A stretch of 64,000 bases of DNA from contig JBCDBR010000020.1 of NCBI GenBank assembly GCA_039183205.1, positions 1 to 64,000 on the forward strand. The letters run 5' to 3'. A model generated the notes under the pieces. The model was not told the origin of the DNA. It made no database searches and worked only from the letters and a program-made list of their open reading frames with translations. Shown here piece by piece: positions 15,408 to 24,336 of the stretch. Position 1 is the first letter of the stretch. Each line of letters starts with the position of its first letter. Both the position numbers and the translations under genes were made by a program. Source of the DNA: HKCCE3408 sp039183205 (lineage in GTDB: Bacteria; Pseudomonadota; Alphaproteobacteria; Rhodobacterales; Rhodobacteraceae).

Positions 15408-16739
15408 CTAGATCAGGTCCATCGCAAGGGCTCGCTGCCTCTCCAACACACGCGGTAAGTCGATCGTTGTGATATGTCCGCCCTCGATGATCAGCCGGCC
15501 ATTTACGATCAAATCGCGTACGCGCATCGGTCCGGCCAATAGTAGCGCCGCCCAATCCCATGATCCCGCCGCTGAAACATCTCGCATGTCCCAGATCGCG
15601 AGGTCGGCGCATTTACCGATGGCGATTTGCCCACAATCGTGCCGGCCCAATACCGTAGCGCCACCGCGCGTCGCGATGCGCAAGGCTTCGTACGCACTCA
15701 TCGCATCCGCGCCATGGGCTACGCGTTGCAGCAACATCGCCTGGCGGGCCTCGGCCACCAGATTTCCGCTGTCGTTTGAGGCTGAACCGTCCACGCCCAA
15801 CCCAACAGGCACGCCGGCATCCTGCATAGCACGGATCGGGGCAATGCCCGATCCCAACCGACAATTTGAGCACGGGCAATGCGCAACACCGGTTCGGCTG
15901 CGCGCAAAAAGGTCGATCTCTTGCGCGTCCAATTTGACGCAATGCGCGTGCCAAACATCGGTGCCCGTCCATCCCAGATCCTCGGCGTACTGACCCGGCC
16001 TACAGCCAAATTTCTCTAACGAATAAAGGACGTCCTCTCCGTTTTCGGCCAAATGCGTATGCATCATCACGCCCTTGTCACGCGCCAAAAGAGCGGCATC
16101 GCGCATCAATTCGCGGCTAACGGAAAACGGCGAACACGGCGCGACGCCGACACGGCACATCGCCCCCGGCCGGGGATCGTGAAAACGGTCAATGACCCGT
16201 ATGCAATCGTCGAGAATGTTCGCCTCTGCCTCAACCAACGCATCCGGCGGCAGTCCGCCCGCACTTTCGCCGATCGACATGGCCCCACGGGTCGGATGAA
16301 ACCGCAAACCGATCTCGGCGGCCGCATCGATAGTGTCATCCAGTCGCGCGCCGTTTGGGAAGAGGTAGAGATGATCCGCGCTCAACGTGCATCCAGAGAG
16401 AGCCAATTCCGCAAGCCCGGTCAGCGCTGAGACCCGCATATGCTCCGGCCCCATCCGCGCCCAAATTGGATAGAGCGTTTGCAGCCAACCAAAGAGCAAC
16501 GCGTCCTGCGCGGCCGGCACGGCACGCGTCAAACTCTGGTATAGGTGGTGATGTGTGTTGACCAATCCCGGCGTGATCAGGCAGCCATCACAATCGATAC
16601 TTTTACAATCCGTAGTAACCTTTTGTTTAATATCACTAATGAGACCTTTATCCACAAGTATATCAACACTCTCATACCGGGTATCTTGATCGTCCATCGA
16701 CAAGGCAAGGCGCACATTTTTAAGCAGCAGATCAGGCAA
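15408..16739 (-). CDS. 8-oxoguanine deaminase (amidohydrolase)
   Basis: A 443-residue metal-dependent hydrolase of the amidohydrolase superfamily, most like 8-oxoguanine deaminases, which turn the oxidised base into urate. The zinc site is visible: VNTHHHLYQ, MMHTHLAENGED, WHAHCVKL and GLGVDGSASND. Other family stretches are ALLFGWLQTLYPIWARMG and HCPCSNCRLGSGIAP. A TTG start at 16739 is chosen: it gives the usual N-terminus (PDLLLKNVRLAL) and overlaps the hisN stop by 8 bp; the only longer frame runs into hisN. The first about 45 codons are AT-richer than the rest. A related guanine or atrazine-type deaminase activity cannot be excluded. Confidence 0.85.
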   Translation of the reverse strand: MPDLLLKNVRLALSMDDQDTRYESVDILVDKGLISDIKQKVTTDCKSIDCDGCLITPGLVNTHHHLYQSLTRAVPAAQDALLFGWLQTLYPIWARMGPEHMRVSALTGLAELALSGCTLSADHLYLFPNGARLDDTIDAAAEIGLRFHPTRGAMSIGESAGGLPPDALVEAEANILDDCIRVIDRFHDPRPGAMCRVGVAPCSPFSVSRELMRDAALLARDKGVMMHTHLAENGEDVLYSLEKFGCRPGQYAEDLGWTGTDVWHAHCVKLDAQEIDLFARSRTGVAHCPCSNCRLGSGIAPIRAMQDAGVPVGLGVDGSASNDSGNLVAEARQAMLLQRVAHGADAMSAYEALRIATRGGATVLGRHDCGQIAIGKCADLAIWDMRDVSAAGSWDWAALLLAGPMRVRDLIVNGRLIIEGGHITTIDLPRVLERQRALAMDLI

Positions 16740-17553
16740 GGTCCTGCGCACCTTGCAACAGGGCGAGCGCTGCGTTGTGTAATTCCGGGCTCGCGGCGGC
16801 CAGAGCACGTCCACCCCCATACGCCGGTCCACCGGACCAGTCCGTCACAATCCCTCCGGCCGCTTCGATGACCGCGATGGGGGCGGCAATGTCGTAGCTT
16901 TGCAGCCCCGCCTCGATGATCAGATCAACGTGACCGGCCGCAAGCAACGCATAGGCGTAACAATCAAGGCCATACCGCGTCAGCAAAACACGGTCTCGGA
17001 CGCGCTCGAAGGCCGATCTTTCTAAAGTCGTGCCAATCTCTGGAAAGGTTGTAAACAGCGTGGCGCGGGACAATGGACGGTGTGCGCGAACGCCCAAAGC
17101 ACGGCTGCCCATCGGCCCGTGCATCTCTGCGCGACCAAATCCGCCTTCGAACCGCTCGCCGATATAGGGTTGGTCGATCAGCCCGTAAATGGGGCCGGCA
17201 TCAGCCTGCAATGCAATCAACACACCCCAGCTCGGCGTACCCGCAACAAAGCCACGCGTCCCGTCAATTGGATCGATGACCCAGGTCAGGCCGGATGTGC
17301 CAGGTTTTGCGCTTTCCTCTTCGCCCAGGATGCCATCCTCCGGGCGCCGCGCCTTCAAAACCGCTCGCATTGCGGCCTCAGACGCGCGGTCGGCTTGCGT
17401 CACCGGATCGTACCCGGTTGCGTCCTTGCTGTCCGTCGATAAGTCCGCGGAACGAAAGTACCGTAGTGTCGCCGCGCGCGCCGCGTCAGCCATTGCATGC
17501 GCAGTCTCAACGAGGCCGTCGATCGGAAGATCAGAAAAGGTCTGTTCGGTCAC
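16732..17553 (-). CDS. hisN: Histidinol-phosphatase (inositol monophosphatase family)
   Basis: A 273-residue Mg-dependent phosphatase. The metal and phosphate motifs are DPVTQADR, ILGEEES, WVIDPIDGTRGF and, near the end, YDIAAPIAVIEAAGG. In alphaproteobacteria this subgroup (the WVIDPIDGTRGF form) removes phosphate from histidinol phosphate in histidine synthesis; general inositol phosphatase activity is the alternative. It overlaps the start of the 8-oxoguanine deaminase gene by 8 bp, so both are probably translated from one message. Confidence 0.85.
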   Translation of the reverse strand: MTEQTFSDLPIDGLVETAHAMADAARAATLRYFRSADLSTDSKDATGYDPVTQADRASEAAMRAVLKARRPEDGILGEEESAKPGTSGLTWVIDPIDGTRGFVAGTPSWGVLIALQADAGPIYGLIDQPYIGERFEGGFGRAEMHGPMGSRALGVRAHRPLSRATLFTTFPEIGTTLERSAFERVRDRVLLTRYGLDCYAYALLAAGHVDLIIEAGLQSYDIAAPIAVIEAAGGIVTDWSGGPAYGGGRALAAASPELHNAALALLQGAQDLA

Positions 17554-17609
17554 AAGCCCTTAACCTGTCGAAGCCAAAGACATTCGTCAACCAAGGCTCT
17601 CGGAAGGCT

Positions 17610-17975
17610 TCAGGCCGCGTCAGACAAAACCCGCGCAAGATCAAACAAGCGCCGGCGCTGAGCCTCTGGAATGGCATAATAGCAGCGCAACAGGTCAAGC
17701 GCCTCTCTCTCACCCAACATATCCGCAGGAATATTGAGCGATGCCACCGGGCTCACGTCGCCCATTCCGTCGAAGAAATAGCCGATATCGACTTGCAGAG
17801 CTGATGCAATATCCCATAGCCGAGATGCGCTGATCCGGTTCATACCGGTTTCGTACTTTTGGATCTGCTGGAACTTAATCCCGACCTTCGAGGCAAGCTG
17901 CTGTTGCGTCATGCCAACCATCCAGCGTCTATGCCGAACCCGTTTACCCACATGGATATCAACTGGGTGTTTCAA
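17610..17975 (-). CDS. XRE-family helix-turn-helix regulator
   Basis: A 121-residue DNA-binding protein with a Cro/C1-type helix-turn-helix (GMTQQQLASKVGIKFQQIQKYE, about residues 19-40, split here: GMTQQQLASKV and GIKFQQIQKYE). The tail REALDLLRCYYAIPEAQRRR...LARVLSDAA is conserved among Rhodobacterales regulators of this type. A TTG start at 17975 is chosen because GGAGG lies 9 bp before it and because homologues begin with HPVDIHVGKR; a longer ATG frame to 18053 lacks both. Its targets are unknown. Confidence 0.85.
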   Translation of the reverse strand: MKHPVDIHVGKRVRHRRWMVGMTQQQLASKVGIKFQQIQKYETGMNRISASRLWDIASALQVDIGYFFDGMGDVSPVASLNIPADMLGEREALDLLRCYYAIPEAQRRRLFDLARVLSDAA

Positions 17976-18133
17976 GCGGTAGCGCCTCCGGTTCACGCGG
18001 TTTACAACGAATACGGTACTGTAAACGGGCGATACTTGCAATGCTGGCTGCATATCGCAACATGAGCTATGTTACTGAAACCGCTAGAGAAACACTTGCG
18101 TTAACAATTGAAAGTCGGAAAGGTTAACGATTT

Positions 18134-19093
18134 ATGCGCGCATTCCAGGTCCAAAGCCACGATGCACCACCCTCCTTGGTTGATGTTCCAGAGCCGCAAC
18201 CAGGCCCTGGCCAAATCCGTGTGCGTATCGCCGCATGCGGTTTGAATTTCGCCGATCTTTTGATGGTCGACGGCAGCTATCAGGACACGCCGAGCGTTCC
18301 GTTCACGCTGGGCCTTGAGGTGGCAGGCGTGGTGGATGCTGTGGGTTCGGATGTCACACTGCCTGCGGTCGGCAGCCGTGTGGCCGTTTTTGCCGGCCAG
18401 GGCGGGCTGGCCGAAATCGGCATCTTTCCGGCAGAGCGTGCCGTGGTCATTCCCGACGCTATGCCGTTTGATGAGGCTGCTGGGTTTTTGGTGGCCTACG
18501 GCACGTCGCATCTGGCATTGACCCGGCGGGCAGCGCTCGCACCGGGGGAGCGGATGGCCGTTTTGGGCGCAGCAGGCGGCGTTGGCCTGACGGCCGTAGA
18601 AATTGGTGCAGCTTTGGGGGCAGAAGTCGTCGCCGTGGCCCGCGGTCAAGAAAAACTCGCCACGGCAGCCGCGGCGGGCGCGACGCACTTAATTGACAGT
18701 CAAACCGCCGATATTCGTGCCGAGTTGAAGGCGCTTGGCGGCGTCGATGTTATCTACGACGCGGTTGGTGGCGACCAAACCGAAGCTGCACTGCGCACAA
18801 TGAAGCCAGAAGGGCGGTTGTTGGTCATCGGCTTTGCCAGTGGAAAATTGCCCAAAATCGCCCCAAACCATCTTTTGGTGAAGAACGTCTCAGTGATCGG
18901 CTTTTACTGGGGTGGCTATATGGCCTTCGCACCCCAGCATCTGTCGGCCAGTTTAGCCGAACTCTTTGAGATGTACGTCGCGGGCCAGATCTCTCCGCAT
19001 ATCAGCGCGCGGTTCCCGCTCGACGAGGCGCAAGACGCGCTGGATTTTCTCAAAGCGCGCAAATCGACGGGAAAGGTCGTCGTGACCATGTGA
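18134..19093 (+). CDS. NADPH:quinone oxidoreductase family protein (MDR superfamily)
   Basis: This 319-residue enzyme belongs to the zinc-independent quinone oxidoreductase branch of medium-chain dehydrogenases. The N-terminal GroES-like fold carries GLNFADLLMVDG and LGLEVAGVV. The NADP-binding Rossmann motif is LGAAGGVGLTAVEIGAALGA, and the closing DEAQDALDFLKARKSTGKVV is typical. No zinc-binding cysteine cluster is present. The substrate is unknown. It is transcribed convergently with the LysR gene, with no gap between their ends. Confidence 0.88.
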   Translation: MRAFQVQSHDAPPSLVDVPEPQPGPGQIRVRIAACGLNFADLLMVDGSYQDTPSVPFTLGLEVAGVVDAVGSDVTLPAVGSRVAVFAGQGGLAEIGIFPAERAVVIPDAMPFDEAAGFLVAYGTSHLALTRRAALAPGERMAVLGAAGGVGLTAVEIGAALGAEVVAVARGQEKLATAAAAGATHLIDSQTADIRAELKALGGVDVIYDAVGGDQTEAALRTMKPEGRLLVIGFASGKLPKIAPNHLLVKNVSVIGFYWGGYMAFAPQHLSASLAELFEMYVAGQISPHISARFPLDEAQDALDFLKARKSTGKVVVTM

Positions 19094-19948
19094 TTACATA
19101 TGGCGATATGCCTGCCGCACGAACCCAGCCAACGCATCATGCGGCTCTGCTGCGTTTAACTGTGCGCCATACAAGTTTATGCTGATCGTCGGCAAGGACG
19201 GCAAAGCGCCATTATGGACAATGCGCTCCACGTAGGGTGGCTCGGTCCCTTCGACACATGCATGAACGGCAAGATCGGCGGAAACGGAGGCCTCAACAGT
19301 GCGGGAGCTATCGCTTTCAACCGCCATCTCCCAAGAGATTGCGGCGCGATCCAGCGCGCGCTGCACGGCCGGTCGAAAAATACAGTTATGTTCAAAGGCC
19401 AGCCGCAGGGGGCGCTGGCGCCAAACAGACCCTGCATTTGCGCCGACCCAAACCAATGGCCGTTCCAACAACGTCTCGCCGCCCGGTTCGACGCCGTCCT
19501 CGGTTGTGAGGATTAGATCAACCTCGCCCTTTTCGAACTGCGATTTCAGCTTTGAGGTGTAGGAGGACACAAGTGTGACCTTCATACGCGGAAAGGCTGC
19601 ATGGAATCGGTGCATAACCTCAGGGATTGCTGGGTAGACAATGTCATGCGGCACACCTAGGCGTACCTCGCCCTCATAGGCCTTGTCGGTGAGCCTGCCC
19701 AGCACCTCATCATTGAGCTCCAGCATGCGCCGTGCGTAACCCAGCATCTGCTCACCCGCGCCGGTCAGCGACATCCGCCGCGCCCTGCGATCAAAAAGGC
19801 TCACCCCGACGGTTTCTTCGAGGCGCTTTAACTGCATCGATACCGCAGATTGTGTGAGGTTCAAAAAGCCCGAAGCCTTCGTGACACCGCCTGCATCGGA
19901 CACGGTCACAAAGGCCCTTAGCGCGGTCATATCCAGATTGCGCGACAT
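19094..19948 (-). CDS. LysR-family transcriptional regulator
   Basis: A 284-residue regulator with the LysR winged helix at the N-terminus (LRAFVTVSDAGGVTKASGFLN, LTQSAVSMQLKRLEETVG, LFDRRARRMSLTGAG). A periplasmic-binding-like effector domain fills the rest. The ATG at 19948 (MSRNLDMTAL) matches the family start better than the first in-frame ATG 33 bp upstream. A GTGAA-N12-TTCAC dyad lies 16 bp upstream, so it may regulate itself and the divergent DUF1127 gene. The effector is unknown. Confidence 0.9.
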   Translation of the reverse strand: MSRNLDMTALRAFVTVSDAGGVTKASGFLNLTQSAVSMQLKRLEETVGVSLFDRRARRMSLTGAGEQMLGYARRMLELNDEVLGRLTDKAYEGEVRLGVPHDIVYPAIPEVMHRFHAAFPRMKVTLVSSYTSKLKSQFEKGEVDLILTTEDGVEPGGETLLERPLVWVGANAGSVWRQRPLRLAFEHNCIFRPAVQRALDRAAISWEMAVESDSSRTVEASVSADLAVHACVEGTEPPYVERIVHNGALPSLPTISINLYGAQLNAAEPHDALAGFVRQAYRHM

Positions 19949-19963
19949 ATCACGATCCCTAAT

Positions 19964-19985
19964 GTGAAACTTCAAGAACATTCAC
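19964..19985. promoter_or_regulatory. Candidate LysR operator dyad
   Basis: GTGAA (19964-19968) and TTCAC (19981-19985) form an inverted repeat with a 12-bp centre, the general shape of a LysR-type site. It lies between the lysR start (19948) and the divergent DUF1127 gene (20070). Confidence 0.4.
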
Positions 19986-20069
19986 TTTAAAAATGATCCC
20001 TGTCAATGCATATATCACTGACAAGAATGAAACCGGACGCAAAGTTCACGAAATGGAAAGGATTGATCG

Positions 20070-20282
20070 ATGACGACCCGAGTTCACTCGCCACGCCTGC
20101 ACCAGGCTTCTCGGCCTGGTCTCGTTGCACGCCTGAACCATGCTTTGGCAGTCTGGCGGCAGCGTCAAGCCCTCGACCGGCTGGATGCGCGTATGCTCAG
20201 AGATATCGGCCTAACAGAAGATGATGTGCGCGCCGAACATAATCGCAGTGTTTGGGCTGCACCTAGTTTCTGGAAACGCTGA
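20070..20282 (+). CDS. DUF1127 (YjiS-like) small protein
   Basis: A 70-residue basic protein whose C-terminal part (LDARMLRDIGLTEDDVRAE) is the DUF1127 signature. Small proteins of this family are common in alphaproteobacteria; some arginine-rich members take part in RNA and phosphate or carbon metabolism control. The ATG at 20070 has AAAGGA about 8 bp upstream. It is divergent from the LysR gene and is followed by a strong terminator. Confidence 0.85.
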   Translation: MTTRVHSPRLHQASRPGLVARLNHALAVWRQRQALDRLDARMLRDIGLTEDDVRAEHNRSVWAAPSFWKR

Positions 20283-20340
20283 TTGATGTAAACTATCAAC
20301 GCGTAAGTCCGAAACCATAGGCGAATGCCTTGAAAAAATG

Positions 20341-20380
20341 CCCGTTCTCGCCAATATTCTACCGCGAGAGCGGGTTTTTG
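20341..20380 (+). terminator. Intrinsic terminator after the DUF1127 gene
   Basis: CCCGTTCTCGC (20341-20351) pairs with GCGAGAGCGGG (20364-20374) with one G-U pair. TTTTTG follows. It lies 59 bp after the DUF1127 stop. Confidence 0.8.
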
Positions 20381-20416
20381 TTGTGCCCGTAGGATTTTTG
20401 CATTCCGGAGGGATGA

Positions 20417-21199
20417 ATGGCAGAGTTTGACACCATCCGTTCGACCGGCGCAGTTCGCAGCGCCGAGATCGACGAGGGCCTACGCGCCCATATGAACAAG
20501 GTTTATGGTACCATGTCGATCGGCATGCTGATTACAGCAGCCGCGGCGTGGGCCATTTCGAACTTGGCGGTTACGTCTGATCCGGTTGGTGCGACGGTTG
20601 CATTGCGCGACGGTCAATACCTTACGGCCTTAGGCGAGACGCTTTACATGAGCCCCCTGCGGTGGGTGATTATGTTCGGCCCGCTGGCCTTCTTGTTTTT
20701 CGGCTGGGGTGCCTTGATGCGCCGCGGCTCGGCGGCGACGGTGTCCTTCGGCTTCTTTACCTTTGCTGCGGTCATCGGCCTATCGCTCAGCTCGATCTTC
20801 CTAGTCTATACCAGCTTTTCGATCGTGCAGACGTTCCTTGTCACGGCGATCGCCTTTGCGGGACTGAGCCTGTGGGGCTATACCACGAAGCGGGATATTT
20901 CCGGTTGGGGCTCCTTTTTGATTATGGGTGTCATCGGCCTCATCGTGGCGATGCTTCTCAACATGTTCATCTTCCAATCGGGTTCGATGGCGATGGCCAT
21001 TTCAGCACTTGGCGTGCTGATCTTTGCCGGTCTGACGGCATGGGAGACGCAGAACATCAAAAACATCTACGTCGCGCATGCGGCCCATGGTGATCAGGAA
21101 TGGCTTGAGAAAGCCGCCATCGACGGCGCGCTCGGACTCTACATCAGTTTCCTGAATATGTTCCAGTTCTTGCTAATGTTTCTTGGCCAGCAAGAATAG
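20417..21199 (+). CDS. Bax inhibitor-1 / YccA family membrane protein
   Basis: A 260-residue inner-membrane protein with seven hydrophobic helices. The soluble N-terminus (EIDEGLRAHMNKVYGTMSIGMLITAAAAW) and the C-terminal end (AIDGALGLYISFLNMFQFLL, two conserved acidic positions) are typical of the BI-1/YbhL/YccA family. Relatives act as pH-sensitive calcium leak channels or interact with the FtsH protease; the role here is unknown. GGAGGG lies 8 bp before the ATG. A terminator follows at 21222. Confidence 0.92.
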   Translation: MAEFDTIRSTGAVRSAEIDEGLRAHMNKVYGTMSIGMLITAAAAWAISNLAVTSDPVGATVALRDGQYLTALGETLYMSPLRWVIMFGPLAFLFFGWGALMRRGSAATVSFGFFTFAAVIGLSLSSIFLVYTSFSIVQTFLVTAIAFAGLSLWGYTTKRDISGWGSFLIMGVIGLIVAMLLNMFIFQSGSMAMAISALGVLIFAGLTAWETQNIKNIYVAHAAHGDQEWLEKAAIDGALGLYISFLNMFQFLLMFLGQQE

Positions 21200-21221
21200 C
21201 GTTCATCCACACGCTATATAG

Positions 21222-21254
21222 GGGCCGGCCATTGCGCCGGCCCTTTTCTTTTCG
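21222..21254 (+). terminator. Intrinsic terminator after the Bax-inhibitor gene
   Basis: GGGCCGGC (21222-21229) and GCCGGCCC (21236-21243) form a stem with a 6-base loop followed by TTTTCTTTT. It lies between this gene and the converging GNAT gene. Confidence 0.85.
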
Positions 21255-21263
21255 AGATATCGA

Positions 21264-21770
21264 CTAGACCGCGCGCACCATTTCTGTGGCGGGAAAAACG
21301 ATCCCTGGGCGCAGGGCAATCTCGATATCGCCGCGTGGGGCAAAGCCCAGCTTTTTGTAGAACGGCACCGCCGTGCGGGTGGATTGGCACAGCATCCGCC
21401 GAATGCCCGCCTGCATTGCCTGCGCCAGCGTCTGCGCCATAATCGCCGCACCGAGCCCCTTTCGGACGGCCTGTGGATGCGTGGCGAAATGACGGATGTG
21501 ACCCAGATCGCGCGGACCGACGCCGCCCTGTGGAGCCGAATGGCTCCACCCGCCGGCAGCTAACGCACGGCCCGTCTCGTCGACGGCGACAAAATACGTG
21601 CCGGACGCCAAGAGCCGCGGTTGCGCGCGACTGATCAGCGGCAACGCGGTGACCAAGACCGATGGTGGGTAATCCGGCTTGAGCAATGCAGGATAGCTTG
21701 CCGCGATAAGCGCATCCACAATGGCGAGATCCCCGGGCCGAGCGGTGCGTATGGTAATCTGATCCGTCAT
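21264..21770 (-). CDS. GNAT-family N-acetyltransferase
   Basis: A 168-residue acetyltransferase. The N-terminus (ITIRTARPGDLAIVDALIAASYP), the central strand (IRHFATHPQAVRKGLGAAIMAQ, containing the acetyl-CoA-binding Q/R-x-x-G-x-G/A region) and the C-terminal AVPFYKKLGFAPRGD are typical of the GNAT fold. Start at 21770 (MTDQITIR). The acceptor cannot be predicted. It converges with the Bax-inhibitor gene. Confidence 0.88.
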   Translation of the reverse strand: MTDQITIRTARPGDLAIVDALIAASYPALLKPDYPPSVLVTALPLISRAQPRLLASGTYFVAVDETGRALAAGGWSHSAPQGGVGPRDLGHIRHFATHPQAVRKGLGAAIMAQTLAQAMQAGIRRMLCQSTRTAVPFYKKLGFAPRGDIEIALRPGIVFPATEMVRAV

Positions 21771-21800
21771 CGTCATCACCTCGATTCACGTTGGGACAAA

Positions 21801-21834
21801 GAAAAAGGGCCGCGGCTTGTTCAGCGCGCGGCCC
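21801..21834 (-). terminator. Intrinsic terminator after rpmG
   Basis: On the minus strand GGGCCGCG and CGCGGCCC (complements of 21827-21834 and 21807-21814) form a stem followed by TTTTTC. It lies about 24 bp past the rpmG stop. Confidence 0.8.
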
Positions 21835-21857
21835 CTCTGTCGGTCTAGCTTGAAGGC

Positions 21858-22025
21858 TTATTTTATCTTGCCTTCTTTGTATTCGACGTGTTTGCGCGCA
21901 ACTGGGTCGTACTTTCGTACGGTCATTTTCTCGGTCATCGTGCGGGCATTCTTTTTGGTCACGTAAAAATGCCCGGTCCCCGCCGAGGAGTTTAGTCGGA
22001 TTTTAATTGTGGTCGGCTTCGCCAT
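21858..22025 (-). CDS. rpmG: 50S ribosomal protein L33
   Basis: A 55-residue basic protein that reads MAKPTTIKIRLNSSAGTG, then HFYVTKKNARTMTEKMTVRK and ends YDPVARKHVEYKEGKIK. This is the standard alphaproteobacterial L33 of the large ribosomal subunit, of the form without zinc-binding cysteines. A second ATG directly precedes the chosen one. The gene stands alone and is followed by a terminator. Confidence 0.96.
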   Translation of the reverse strand: MAKPTTIKIRLNSSAGTGHFYVTKKNARTMTEKMTVRKYDPVARKHVEYKEGKIK

Positions 22026-22112
22026 CATTGGCTCCTATCGGGGGGCCGCGGATCGGTCGCGGCTATCGTCCTATTTGCTGCGGGCTGGGTTTTACCTCAG
22101 GCGCCTCGGCTG

Positions 22113-23399
22113 TCAACCGAAAAGCGGCACAATCCCAAATTGCCAACCGATCCCGGCCAAGGCCATGATGGTAAGCACCCTTAGAATGCTATCATTGCGT
22201 CGCAAGAGCAAGATGCCCGCCAGCAGCGCCAGAAGAAATGCGCCTGGCTGGAAACTCTGCCATTCGGGGACATTTGCGATTAGCGGCCCGAGAGACACAA
22301 GGCCCACATCCCCAAAAAAGATGTGCATCGCAAACCAAACCGATAGGTTTAAGATGACCCCGACAACCGCGGCCGTAATGCCCATCAACGCTCCGTTGAG
22401 CCGGGGTTGCCCACCAATCCATTCGACATACGGCGCGCCCGCGAAGATCCAGAGAAAACACGGGGCAAAAGTCACCCAGAGTGCGACCAGCGCCGCGACC
22501 AGCCCAAGCCCCCATCCGCCATGTTGCGCCCCGGCCAGGAAGGCCACGAATTCTGTAACCAAAATCAAGGGGCCAGGTGTCGTCTCTGCCAGGCCCAAAG
22601 CGTCCATCATCTGCGCCGTACTGAGCCAGCCGAAATCACCCACGACCTCTTGCACCATATAGGCCAGGACCGCATAGGCGCCGCCAAAGGTCACGACCGC
22701 AAGCTTGCTGAAAAACAGGCCAAGCTCTGCGAGAAATCCGCCGGGTGCGATCAACCAGATAGCGGCAAGCGGCGCCAGCCAGATCACCAGCCATGTGGCA
22801 ACCACGCGCACCGTCCCTGCGGCCTTTACCGGCGACACAGGGCCTGAGGGGACGCTAGCGAGCGCCATGGCACCTACCGCTGCGGCAACAACGATGACCA
22901 GAGGGAACGGCAAATCAAACGCAAATAGCGCGGTGAAAGCCGATAGCGCCAGTATATACGCAACGGAAGATCTCAACGCCCTGGCCGCAATTTTGATCAA
23001 GGCCTGAACCACAATAACGATGACCGTGGCTTGGATGCCCAAGAACATCGCTGCAACCAACGGCACCTGGCCAAATGCCGCATAGATTGATGCCAAAACC
23101 AAGATGATTGCAGCGCCGGGTAGAACGAATAGCAACCCCGCAATCAGTCCGCCGCGAATTCCGGCCAGTCGCCAGCCGGCATAGGTCGCCAATTGCATTG
23201 CTTCCGGCCCTGGCAGGAGCATGCAAAAGCTCAGTGCGTTTAAGAATTGACGGTCTGAAAGCCAGTGGCGGTCTTCGACCAATTCGCGGTGCATCAAGGC
23301 AATCTGCGCCGCGGGTCCGCCAAAGCTCAAAACCCCGATACGGCCGAAAACACGGCTTATCTCTGCCAGCGGCGTGGCCAGGGTGGCGGCGTCTGCCAT
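22113..23399 (-). CDS. chrA: Chromate transporter
   Basis: A 428-residue membrane protein of the CHR family, which exports chromate by proton coupling. Two homologous halves are visible. The N-terminal half begins VFGRIGVLSFGGPAAQIALMH and has LLPGPEAMQLATYAGW; the C-terminal half has FFSKLAVVTFGGAYAVLAYM and LAETTPGPLILVTEFVAFLAG. Length and two-domain form match ChrA. No chrB or other resistance gene is adjacent, so regulation is not evident. Confidence 0.93.
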   Translation of the reverse strand: MADAATLATPLAEISRVFGRIGVLSFGGPAAQIALMHRELVEDRHWLSDRQFLNALSFCMLLPGPEAMQLATYAGWRLAGIRGGLIAGLLFVLPGAAIILVLASIYAAFGQVPLVAAMFLGIQATVIVIVVQALIKIAARALRSSVAYILALSAFTALFAFDLPFPLVIVVAAAVGAMALASVPSGPVSPVKAAGTVRVVATWLVIWLAPLAAIWLIAPGGFLAELGLFFSKLAVVTFGGAYAVLAYMVQEVVGDFGWLSTAQMMDALGLAETTPGPLILVTEFVAFLAGAQHGGWGLGLVAALVALWVTFAPCFLWIFAGAPYVEWIGGQPRLNGALMGITAAVVGVILNLSVWFAMHIFFGDVGLVSLGPLIANVPEWQSFQPGAFLLALLAGILLLRRNDSILRVLTIMALAGIGWQFGIVPLFG

Positions 23400-23526
23400 G
23401 GATCGGCTGCCTCTTGGTGCGATGTGGCTAGGTTAATGAATGAGACACGCGGGCCGCGCGGAGATGCGAGCGCTCAGGTTAGCGGAGATGCATCACAATT
23501 CTACGACAAAACCGATACGTTGACGC

Positions 23527-24213
23527 TCATAGCTCAACCGTCTCCATCACAGATGGCGCCAGGACGCGGATATCTGGCAACGCATCTTTCAGCGGTTCTG
23601 CGCTTTGTTCCAAAAGCGGGAAGGTCTGGTAATGATAGGGAATGACAGTCTGAAAGCTAAAGAGCTTGGATGCGGCGTAGGCCGCGCGCGCCATATCCAT
23701 GGTGAAATGCCCGCCCGCGCACAATATGCCGATCTCCGGTTCATGCAGATCGTTTAAGATCGCCATGTCGGCCATGACATCGGTATCACCCGATACATAG
23801 ATCGTCTTGCCCTCGCCTGCGATCATGAACCCAGCCTCCGCACCGAGATAGACGGGCATGCCGTCGACTGGAAACGACGAGGAATGGGTTGCGTTGACCA
23901 TGGTGACCGCAACTTGGCCGATCTTCACCGTGCCGCCTTTGTTAAATCCCACGGCACTTGCGCCCTTCGCGCCCAAGTAATCGGCCATGTCGGCAATGCA
24001 GTAGACCGGCACATCAAGCTCTGTCGCGATGTCCGGAATGTCGGCCATGTGATCGAAATGGGCATGCGTGAGCAAAATTGCGGTCGCCCCGGACAGCGCC
24101 TGATCGCGCTGATCGTTTGGAAATGTGGGACCGTCCGTCCATGGATCGACGAGCAAAACCTGATCCGCGATTTCAAGCCGAAAGCTAGCATGGCCCAGCC
24201 AAGTGTAGCGCAT
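23527..24213 (-). CDS. UPF0173 metal-dependent hydrolase (metallo-beta-lactamase fold)
   Basis: A 228-residue protein with an MBL fold. The dinuclear metal motif is LLTHAHFDHMADI (H-x-H-x-D-H), followed by NATHSSS and the late histidine in VIPYHYQTFP. The N-terminus MRYTWLGHASFRLE is that of UPF0173. The ATG at 24213 is preferred over upstream ones because AGGAGG lies 6 bp before it. The substrate is not known. Confidence 0.9.
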   Translation of the reverse strand: MRYTWLGHASFRLEIADQVLLVDPWTDGPTFPNDQRDQALSGATAILLTHAHFDHMADIPDIATELDVPVYCIADMADYLGAKGASAVGFNKGGTVKIGQVAVTMVNATHSSSFPVDGMPVYLGAEAGFMIAGEGKTIYVSGDTDVMADMAILNDLHEPEIGILCAGGHFTMDMARAAYAASKLFSFQTVIPYHYQTFPLLEQSAEPLKDALPDIRVLAPSVMETVEL

Positions 24214-24336
24214 TGTCATCCTCCTCATGCCTGTCGCGCAACCTAGCGTCCTGAGAGATGCGCGCAAAGCAGGGATTGCGGGGCAGAAAGCATGGCGGTA
24301 AACCGCAGCCTGGCCCGCGCTGAAGGAACCTTTTCG

